Below, in pieces: positions 56,327 through 64,000 of a DNA stretch of 64,000 nucleotides. Positions within the stretch are counted from its first letter, which is position 1, and every line of letters starts with the position of its first letter. The position numbers and the translations under genes were made by a program. The notes under the pieces are model-generated. The model was not told where the DNA came from and did no database searches. It saw only the letters and a list, made by a program, of their open reading frames with translations. The DNA comes from Bryum argenteum (taxonomy: Eukaryota > Streptophyta > Bryopsida > Bryales > Bryaceae), in assembly GCA_037043015.1 (NCBI GenBank), contig CM073329.1, forward strand, positions 9,006,648 through 9,070,647. The letters run 5' to 3'.

Positions 56327-59300
56327 TACATGACCTCGCAAAGGACCTGTACTGTACAAGGAGTCCTTATATCATTAATTTCAGAGACTTCGATGTGCTT
56401 GATGGCCTTTCTTTTAACTCGTTTCTATGTCCATGTGCATCTGCAGCATGGACACCTCATCCGCTGAGGAGGAGACTGTTGTTCCACCAGTGAACCCGGA
56501 TATTCCAGATTTTGAGGTCATTCCACCTCGGCTCTGGTCGGGAAGAACGGTTGCGTTGCACAACAGCGATGGTCTCAAAATTGCAGAAGGTTTACCTCGG
56601 AATTTACGATCCAGTGCCCTTTCTGATTCTTCAGGACCCCTCGGTGAATCTGTTATTGTGGTGCAAGTTTCAACTTTGTTTGTGCCTGTGGACAATCCTG
56701 ACGACTGGATTTACTCATTCAAGTCGTGGCCCATTGATCGAGTTCTTCTGGACGGTGTTAGTCTTTTGCACCATACCCAGCGAGATGTGTACAACCGATG
56801 GGTTAAAGAACAGGGTCGGGTCAATGGTAGACGCACTCGTACGTATGACAATTCCAATAGAAATGTTCCTACACAAGCACCTCGCAGAGCAAAAAACTTG
56901 TTGACACAGCAGTCAATTAACGAAGTGGCATCGAATACCTGTTGTAGCCGAAACTGTGTACAACACTACCCTAGAGACAAGATAAAGGTTCTTAGGTCTC
57001 GCATGTATGAAAACACAACAGTGCAGTTCAAAAACCACATCAAACTAGATGTTCATCGACAATTCCATACCAACGCTAATGGGCGGAATGTGGTGACACT
57101 TGAAGGCATAGACGTATGTCCGTTAGCGTGGATGCAAGTTATGGGTGTTAGTTCTAGCGTCTTTTATCGCAACGCTTTGAACGCAGCTGCTGGGTTCGAA
57201 GCCCAACATCATGGGAATACTGGAAAACGAAAGCCCAGGGGTCATACTGTTGTAGCTTCTGCTGTCTTGGGCGCATTACTTGCTAGGCATGCTGACCACA
57301 TGCCTCACAAGTCTCATAGCCTCTCCTCAGGGGAGAAAGTTGTAACGAAGATACTTCCTGCAAGTTTTAAGTGGAAAAATCAGATTCCGCCTATATATGA
57401 ACATCTTGCTGAATGCGGGCTTCCACCAGTGTCAGCTTCAAGCATTAGCAAAATCCGCCGACTTAGCTATCCTGAGTACTACGCGAAGAGGGCAGGAGAC
57501 AATTTCGCACGGTGCTCAAAGTGTGATGAGTTTGACTCCTTGATGAAGCTCACCTTACCAGGAAGTCAATCTGCACTTTTATGGTCGAGGAAACTAAGTG
57601 CGCACTTGGACTCGGCGTTTGCTCATAGGGATTTGTATTACCTCAATCGTTTTAGGTCGAGGACGATGCCTCATGAGGTTCTTACTATTATGCATGACAA
57701 GATGGACCACTCGAAGACAGCCTCCCCTGCTTTATCCCACAAGGTGAAGAACTTAGATGGTCTCATGAAATTGCCTCTAGCAGTAACAGACATTTTAGCT
57801 CATGGACATGTAGATCAGCGCTATGCGCATTTTGGATTAGATATTTTCTCACATGATGCAAATTACACTGTGGGGTCATTTGCGAAGCTGCTACGCGATC
57901 CGGAGGCTCGCCGAAATCCACCTCTAGACAACTTTTTACAGAGGCATCTTCGCATCCTCTTTACGCAGACTCTTCTTCATGGTTCGAGAGATGTGTTTGG
58001 ATCCACTTGGCCCGATTCGGACATTTTGGTTCCACCTAGGCCATTGCCCCGATATTAAATGTCCAAATGGACAATGCTGTTAGTGATAACAAAAATAGGT
58101 TTGTCTTCTGTTTCTGGTCCCTTCTCGTAGCCAAACGGGTATTTCGAGAAGTATATGTTAATTTTATGCTAGTTGGTCACACACATGATGATATAGATGC
58201 ATTATTTGGTCGTTGGAGCATGGCTTTGCATAAGGAGGATTATCCTACTATCCCTCTTCTCATGAAAGATTTCATGAAGCTAGAGTCACTTCCTGTCATT
58301 CCTCACCTCGTTCAAGAGGTTCCTAACTTCAAATCTTTCATTCAAGAATGGTTGCTGGAGGGTGATGAAGCATTGGTTGGACATACAAAAGCGCATCAGT
58401 TCAAGTTCTTCCTCGATGCACGTGGGTGCCCGGTTATGAAGTACAAAATTCTTTGCCATGACGATGAATGGCTTCCTAGAGGTGATGAGGGGGGCATTAA
58501 GTTATGGAAGGAGGATTCAGAGGGTAGATCGCTATGGCCTAGGGGCGTACCACAAGCTGTGCAGCCAATGCAGATGCATCATTTGCCGGAGATTGTGAAA
58601 GGAGTTTCAGGATTTGTTGACCATTGGGAGCGATTATCACGTGAGTCAATCGAATCAAGGCGACTGTATGAGCCTCTCTCATACTATTGGAGCAACGTAA
58701 AGGATGCTCTTTGTATACCTATGGATACACTAATATCACGCGTGACACAGTATCCCGTCAACTCTTGAAGAAGCTCCGGAGTTGGAACATGGGTTTTGGC
58801 CATCAACTCGTCTCGCGCATGCTGTAGAAGATGAGTTTACATTGGAGGGGACACTTCGTGAAGAGTACGGCGAGGACGACCACTTTGTAGGTCAAAGACG
58901 TGATCGACCAGCTCCGTCATTCCGAGTTGGACGTGACCTTTACAAGGGATATTTTGTTGCACTACGTCCATGTGGCACAGATGGCCGTCCATTTTGGATA
59001 GGGCGTGCTATGTCTGATCCAAATTCAAACCCAGACTTACCTAATACCGTAGAAATCCAGTTCTTTTGTCCCATATCACGGGATAGGGATGTTCAAAAGT
59101 ATTATACATGTTGGGATGTAAACAAAAAGCTACGTTGGACGGTGGAGAGAGGCGTCGACGTTTCATCTCAAAGTACGGATGCCATTTTCACAGCTTGGAA
59201 ATCTAGAACAAGGCAACCTAGGGGGGACGACGGAATGGGGCAAGATATGACTATTTCAATACCTGAAATTCAAATCAATATCATAAAGGCCTCTTTGGGA

Positions 59301-59327
59301 GAACTTGCCACATCTTCAGAAGAGTAG

Positions 59328-59585
59328 TATTCCATCAATGATGCTCTACGCATCCGATAGCCGACTCTTACACCCTTTAGTTTGTATTCTAATATATAGT
59401 CGTAAGTGAATTATATATTATAATGTATTTTGTTCATTTCCTATTATATATTCAAATTATGGGTTGATGCAATCCAATTCTTCATATAACGATGTTGATA
59501 CAATCTACGACAAGTGCTTATCATATTGCTATCACAAGGGTATCAATCACTCTGTTTTATTTTCTTCATCTCATGACATGCTTTC
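59328..59585. other. 3' flank of the element B DUF7869-type gene
   Basis: No gene. The right end of element B should be here or beyond the gypsy insertion; no sequence matching a left end was found. Confidence 0.4.
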
Positions 59586-60372
59586 TGTTAGCCGGGGTAC
59601 AGTATGGAGGTGCCCGAGGTGCGAGGGGGCCAATTGGGGGGCTGCTGGACGGGCAAGAACCGGGGTGTGTGGGCTTCAACCTTGGTTAACCACGGTCCGG
59701 GTATGACAGGGCAGCCGTTGACTGGGGGGGCCGTAATCACCCTGCGATTGGTTCTGTCGGGGCAGGTCAATCCCTCGAGGGCGAGACGGTGCTCGTTAAG
59801 CGGAGTTCCAGGGTTAGCCTGCTGTTCGGCGTTCTTCCCTTGTGCAATTCCTCGGCCACGGCAGGAGCTCGGATTTCTCCAAGGCGGTCCGCAGTGACTC
59901 CGCGGGGTGGCTTCGCGACCACGTAGTACACGCTGAGACCCACGGCCTCGACACAGACTCTCACGGCGCCACGGACGTCACAGGGATTAGGACTTCAGGA
60001 GTCAGGATAGTAAGAAGCGAAGGGGGAGAGTACAAGTAGAAATGGGGTTAGAGTAGAATTGGACTGAGTCCTGCTTGCATTGAATCGTGAGTGCCAAAAG
60101 GAGTACAAAGATCGCAACACTGTGCTCGCGGCTATCACTACATTCGTGCATTTACAGAGAGCTCCCTATTGTATAACTCTAATTCTATTTATAATAAAAC
60201 CTAACCCTTCTGCGCTGTTCTTCGGCCTTAACTGCCTGTGTCCGCGGTCTCGATCCTCGTGGTCCTCTGTTCACTGTGCCCCAGCCTCGAGCCCCGTGGA
60301 TGCTGTAAAGTCTTGGTCTTCCGTGGCTCTTGGTCTTCGGTGATGATACCCGTGGTGTTGTGGCGGGTAACA
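59586..60372 (-). repeat. 3' LTR of a Ty3/gypsy element
   Basis: The 787-bp LTR begins TGTTACCC and ends GGCTAACA on the minus strand, and a purine-rich tract lies immediately upstream of the TG. A TATAAATAG promoter-like box lies near 60190. The sequence abutting the outer end is CTTTC; the other LTR is outside the window, so the duplication cannot be checked. Confidence 0.75.
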
Positions 60373-60388
60373 TTTTGCCCTCCTTCGG
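60373..60388 (-). promoter_or_regulatory. Polypurine tract of the Ty3/gypsy element
   Basis: GAAGGAGGGCAAAA on the minus strand directly abuts the TGTTACC start of the LTR. Confidence 0.75.
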
Positions 60389-60417
60389 AGAGTGCAATTC
60401 GTCCGCGAATTGCTGAG

Positions 60418-63400
60418 TTAGCGACGCGTGGGGGCGGGCCTCCTGTTCGGTCGGGCCTGTTCGCGAGGAAATTGGTGGCCGCTGCGAGGGGGCTCCTCAC
60501 CGTTGTACAATCGCCGAAGTGCTTCGGCCACGGCGCGATGCATCAGGATGTGGTTGCCACGGAAATTGAGTGCGTGGGTATACACATCGAACACCGTGCC
60601 TCCCAGGGTTCGGTTGCAGGCCGGGCATTGCCGTCCAGTTGCCTCGGAATTGGTATAGTGAGCAGCAAGATCGGGGTGTTCGTGGAAGTATCGCAACACA
60701 AATAGCATGGATTCTGTGGACTCGTCCCCGGCCTCCTCCCCGTCTTCCACGTTCCAGCCTTCCTGTTCCTCCTTTTGGAGGATGATTTGCCTGTGCCTTG
60801 CGAGGGATATCGGTGATGGTATTACTCGCAATGGTGAAAACGTGGGCAAGGGGTTTGAGGGGGATAGTGGGGACTCCGCTCGCGTCGGCCACGGGTATGT
60901 GCCATCGGGGTTCTGCCTCACTGGGGACTCATATTGTGTTGGTGGTGACAGGACCGGGAGGTGATACTGTGGCGAATTCACCGAAGTATGATGCCGGGGA
61001 GACTGGTGAGGCGTCTGCTCTTGATCCGTAAAACCTTCCGGTATGTCTACTCTCTCCTCTTCTATCCGTGTCGAATATCGATACATCTCTTCCCCGGGGT
61101 TGCCATCCATGTCCATGTCCTCGGTTTGTGCTTGGCCCTGTGTTACGCGGATGTCCTCCTCCTGTACGTTGTCGTAATCCTCCTCGTGGGCATGTGACCG
61201 GGGTTGTGTCAGCTCCGGTTCTTCCATGGGCTGGGGCTGCGTCTTCTCCTCGTCTTCGCCAAGAAAGGGGTCCCCCTGGCTGCCCCAGGTATTTTCCGAG
61301 TTTTCCAGTTCCAGGGTTATCAGTGCGTCACCAATGCACTGATCGAGAAATGATGCGGGGGGGTCCTCGGACGTGGATTGTAGCATCTGATATGCCGTGG
61401 TGGCAATTATTCGGGCCGCGTGGTTCGTCCATGCCACCTTGTTGGCCTCGAAATTCTCACGGGCATTGTCGATCTCCTGACGCTGCTGGTGTATCGAGTC
61501 CATGGCCACGGTGTTTGAGGACGGGGTCGTGGGTTTGAGAGCCAACTCTTCGGTTAGAGCCTTGCATTGAGCTACGAGCTCGGCTGTTTGGCGGTCCAAT
61601 CTCTCGATCCTCTCACGATCCCTGGTGCTCTGATCCTCAAAGGACCGGGATTTCTCCGTGGCAGCCTGTAACTCCAAATCCCTCGTATTGAGCTGATTTT
61701 GCAGGGAAGTCAGCTGCCCTTGGAGTTGGTCATTCTGACGCTGCACCTCCAGCTTATAGTCCTCCATGGCTTTGTGAGCCGCGGCCTGGGTGGTCTGTAC
61801 GAGCTGAGCAGTGTGGCGCTTGTGCCGAATCTCCCATTCTTTCTGCTTGGCCGTGGCTGCCTGTTGCTGCTGCTCGGTGGTGTGGAGGAAATTGAGCATT
61901 TCCTCCATGCATGTTTCCACGGTGCGTTTCCTTGTCTCAAACTCCGTGGTGCGTGGGCCGAACTGTGTGGCGGTGGATGTATTGGCCACCTCCATGTGGC
62001 CTCCTTCGTCTACACCGGCTTCCTCAGTGCATGGCCTCTCGCCTCGGTGTGTCGGCGTGGCCTTCGTGTGTGTGGACTCTGCCAGCTCGCGTTGCACATC
62101 CAAAAATGTGCCCATGGACCACGGGTGGTGGTTTACCCTATGGTAATCCAGAAAATGCCCGATGAATTGTGTCAGGAACGGGGCGATGGGGCTTTCGTAA
62201 GCATCGTTGTGAACGTGGCCCTGTATCTGACTCACCGCGTTCCTGTCGACCAGCTTTCCCCAGTTAATCTTCTCCCCACGGCCCGCCATTATGCACAATG
62301 CAAGTTGATCCGAGTGCACTGCATTGCAGTCATTTCGGAAAAAGACTTGGCTTAGTATTCCACGGATCCTACCGAACCAGGGGTCGGGCATCTTCGGGTT
62401 GCTGCGTGTGATTTCGTAGACGTCGAACTTGCCGTCTCCCTGTGCTGGATACCCGTGGGTGTATACCGTGGTGTCTGGCTGTGGAAAGCTACTCCGCGGT
62501 GTCCAACTGGTGACCCCCGTGCCATCCCACCCAAAGAACTGATACAAATACCTCGGGGAGTACCGCACGAGGACTCCTTCTACGACCCCGGCCACGTCCC
62601 TGTTGCTGGGGTCCTCCTGCTGCCTCTCCCGCATCGAGGTGATGAAAGCTCGGCAGCGACCTAAATCGATATTCTCACGGAGGTGGTTTGCGTATCGAAA
62701 CAACCCTACCTCCGTGAGCCATTCTACATCGGGGTATTTCTTCCACTCCGTGATCTGCCGGGGTACGTACAGGGGCTTGCGATCCCGGGGAGCACCGCGC
62801 GCCATGACCGCTGGAACCTGCACCGAGGGGTCCGAACAAGGAAGAGGAGTGTGCGGGGGTGAGAAGTCAGAGATGTTGCGCGGAGGGAGGTCGCTGCGCT
62901 GAGGTGAGTGTGGCAATGGCGAAGAAATGAGGTCTCTCACCGGGGGCTGCCTCGGCCTATATGCTCCTGCTGGCTGCTGTGATGCGAGCGTGGTCATTAT
63001 GGTCTTTTCTGTGGCGGCGGTGTCCGCTTTTAAAGTGTGTTGTGATGATGCCTCGGGAGTACCCAGGGGGGTAATTATGTCTTCAATCTGCCATGCCTCG
63101 GGGGTAAGGTTGTGACTATGACTCCCCGGGTTATGGCCATGGTACACATGTATGTGGCTGATGTATGTGTATGGCATGGGCATCAACATGGCCGAGGCGG
63201 GTGAGATTCCCTGTGCAGCTAAGTCCCAAGGGGTGCCCATGTATTTTTCTGCCATGGTTCCCCCGTGCGTCTGTGTCTGCTCCCCGGTGTCCTGTATGGA
63301 TTTTCGTGCCTCGGGTTGTGTGTGGGTGTGCTCGTGCTTGTCTCCCCGGATTTCTGCCTGGCGCTCTCTGCTGCCTGTGTTACTTTCTTCCTCGGGTTGC

Positions 63401-63999
63401 GTGTCCTTGGTTTCCGTGGACTGTGTTCTTGTGTGGGTTGGGTCCACGGTGTTTTCTTCCTCGTTACGTGCCTCGGCTGCTAACGTTGTGTGGATATCTT
63501 GCAGGCTCAGGGCTGTCGTGAGTTGTGGCGTTTGCGTATGATAGTGTTTCAACTTTGCAGCGTTGACTATCGTAGCGTGGGGATCGTAGTTTGGGCTGTT
63601 CACGAGGAGAACGGTATTGTTAGGGAGGGACAATTGCACCGTATAGGGGCCGTGCCAGATTGACTCAAATTTGGAGCGTTTGAGTTTTGGATCTCGGGGG
63701 CACCAGAGTACCTGGTCACCCCTCTGAAATACCCGCGGGGGCTGTGTGCCTTGAAAGTGTCTGGTGGCCAGGGTTTGTTTATGCACAATATTCGATGTTG
63801 CCAAGGCTCGAATTTCCTCGAGGTGGTGTAGATCCCCGACGCGGGCGGCCAACACCATGTGCGGAGTGTAATCCCTGGGCTGTAGTGTCTGGAATGTCGG
63901 CACAATATATTCTGTAGGTAGTAGCGGTTGTGTGCCGTAAACCATTTCAAATGGACTAGCTTTCGTGGCGGTTTTGATGGCTACGCGGTACGCCCAGAG
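60418..63999 (-). CDS. Ty3/gypsy pol, integrase C-terminal part fused to a long coiled-coil extension
   Basis: The frame is open from the window edge to TAA at 60418 (about 1,193 codons). It starts in the integrase C-terminal part: SPFEMVYGTQPLLPTE, then FQRGDQVLWCPRD and the HGPYTV (GPY/F-type) module. Instead of stopping there, the frame runs on for about 1,050 residues: a Ser/Thr/Pro-rich linker, a compact region from about MARGAPRDRKPLY to residue 640 (WLTEVGLFRYANHLRE, FFGWDGTG), a coiled coil of roughly 150 residues, and a C-terminal CPAC..H..H finger-like segment with conserved ALNFRGNH spacing. The last part recalls the small zinc finger of SGS3-like proteins, a weak resemblance. No frameshift seen, so this is a young or conserved copy. 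The extension may be structural (a gag- or envelope-position extra ORF); its role is unknown. Confidence 0.8.
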   Translation of the reverse strand, partial: LWAYRVAIKTATKASPFEMVYGTQPLLPTEYIVPTFQTLQPRDYTPHMVLAARVGDLHHLEEIRALATSNIVHKQTLATRHFQGTQPPRVFQRGDQVLWCPRDPKLKRSKFESIWHGPYTVQLSLPNNTVLLVNSPNYDPHATIVNAAKLKHYHTQTPQLTTALSLQDIHTTLAAEARNEEENTVDPTHTRTQSTETKDTQPEEESNTGSRERQAEIRGDKHEHTHTQPEARKSIQDTGEQTQTHGGTMAEKYMGTPWDLAAQGISPASAMLMPMPYTYISHIHVYHGHNPGSHSHNLTPEAWQIEDIITPLGTPEASSQHTLKADTAATEKTIMTTLASQQPAGAYRPRQPPVRDLISSPLPHSPQRSDLPPRNISDFSPPHTPLPCSDPSVQVPAVMARGAPRDRKPLYVPRQITEWKKYPDVEWLTEVGLFRYANHLRENIDLGRCRAFITSMRERQQEDPSNRDVAGVVEGVLVRYSPRYLYQFFGWDGTGVTSWTPRSSFPQPDTTVYTHGYPAQGDGKFDVYEITRSNPKMPDPWFGRIRGILSQVFFRNDCNAVHSDQLALCIMAGRGEKINWGKLVDRNAVSQIQGHVHNDAYESPIAPFLTQFIGHFLDYHRVNHHPWSMGTFLDVQRELAESTHTKATPTHRGERPCTEEAGVDEGGHMEVANTSTATQFGPRTTEFETRKRTVETCMEEMLNFLHTTEQQQQAATAKQKEWEIRHKRHTAQLVQTTQAAAHKAMEDYKLEVQRQNDQLQGQLTSLQNQLNTRDLELQAATEKSRSFEDQSTRDRERIERLDRQTAELVAQCKALTEELALKPTTPSSNTVAMDSIHQQRQEIDNARENFEANKVAWTNHAARIIATTAYQMLQSTSEDPPASFLDQCIGDALITLELENSENTWGSQGDPFLGEDEEKTQPQPMEEPELTQPRSHAHEEDYDNVQEEDIRVTQGQAQTEDMDMDGNPGEEMYRYSTRIEEERVDIPEGFTDQEQTPHQSPRHHTSVNSPQYHLPVLSPPTQYESPVRQNPDGTYPWPTRAESPLSPSNPLPTFSPLRVIPSPISLARHRQIILQKEEQEGWNVEDGEEAGDESTESMLFVLRYFHEHPDLAAHYTNSEATGRQCPACNRTLGGTVFDVYTHALNFRGNHILMHRAVAEALRRLYNGEEPPRSGHQFPREQARPNRRPAPTRR

Positions 64000-64000
64000 C

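Larger units (their letters stand above)
53997..59327 (+). pseudogene. DUF7869-type gene (putative DDE-type transposase), element B, two frameshifts
   Basis: ATG at 53997 opens a 23-nt coding exon (donor GTCAAG/GTAAGA, 54020). A 2.4-kb intron holds array B2, and coding resumes at 56447 (acceptor CATCTGCAG), in phase. Blocks: a CC..C pair (NTCCSRNCVQHYPRDKI), KLDVHRQFH, QHHGNTGKRKP, ARCSKCDEF, MHDKMDHSKT, VQMDNAVSDNKNR, GHTHDDIDALFGRWS and SFRVGRDLYKGYFVALRP. The three aspartate positions match the element A copy. Two one-base frame changes, at about 58055 (before VQMDN) and 58765 (before EHGFWPSTR), split the frame into three ORFs ending at 59327. It is otherwise better kept than the element A copy. 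No close palindrome follows it, and the terminal repeat of element B was not found. Confidence 0.75.

Noticed and set aside
59330..59585. Right terminal repeat of element B
   Set aside because: I looked for a match between this flank and 2.8-5.8 kb on both strands and for the element A end sequence. Only short AT-rich matches were found, so the ends of element B stay undefined.
61068..62355. Plus-strand ORFs of 156 and 218 codons opposite gypsy pol
   Set aside because: Shadows of the long minus-strand frame.
1..64000. tRNA, rRNA or other structured RNA genes
   Set aside because: No stretch with tRNA-like A/B boxes and cloverleaf or rRNA-like conserved segments was noticed by eye; a covariance-model scan would be needed to exclude them.

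Overview
This is a nuclear window from a eukaryote, most likely a plant-lineage genome (bryophyte, lycophyte or streptophyte alga; the sequence cannot decide which). Evidence: GT-AG introns, Ty1/copia, Ty3/gypsy and Mutator-like elements, and an interstitial run of the plant-type telomere repeat TTTAGGG at about 52.7 kb. Almost the whole window is mobile DNA, and much of it is nested.

Layout. 1-2.8 kb: 3' part of a frameshifted copia element with an antisense F-box-like ORF between RNase H and its polypurine tract. 2.8-5.2 kb: end of an unknown spliced gene and a small repeat-bounded remnant. About 5.2-59.3 kb: one large, old element (here 'element B'), split by two later insertions. Element A (7858-27022, 19.2 kb, 28-bp perfect terminal inverted repeats, 4-bp target duplication CTTC) sits inside the last visible exon of element B's main gene. 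Removing A on paper re-joins the reading frame exactly. Element C (about 33321-48929, 15.6 kb, Mutator-like) sits in element B's first intron. 59.6-64.0 kb: the 3' LTR and the 3' half of pol of a Ty3/gypsy element that runs off the window.

Elements A and B share one plan. On the minus strand lie an FCP1-like HAD phosphatase and a multi-exon gene with a ParB-like domain and a circularly permuted DNA amino-methyltransferase-like domain. An AT-rich core follows, and then, on the plus strand, a divergent DUF7869-type gene, which I take to be the transposase. The first introns of both divergent genes, the other introns and the 3' flanks are packed with roughly 115-120 copies of a palindrome with core TTAGCTCGANTCGAGCTAA. 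Its centre is GANTC with a free central base, the recognition site of HinfI/CcrM-type methyltransferases. Element A and element B carry different outer flanks on the palindrome.

Element C carries a third ParB/methyltransferase-like gene. It can be read as ten exons with canonical splice sites and an unbroken frame of about 1,164 codons, but it has no palindromes and is mobilised by a different (Mutator-like) transposase. The transposase genes of A, B and C all carry frameshifts or stops. The working hypothesis is a transposon-borne ParB/methyltransferase-like system with its own intronic palindrome arrays, plus a histone-H3-tail-like N-terminus on the element A protein. All of this is read by eye; no database search was possible.
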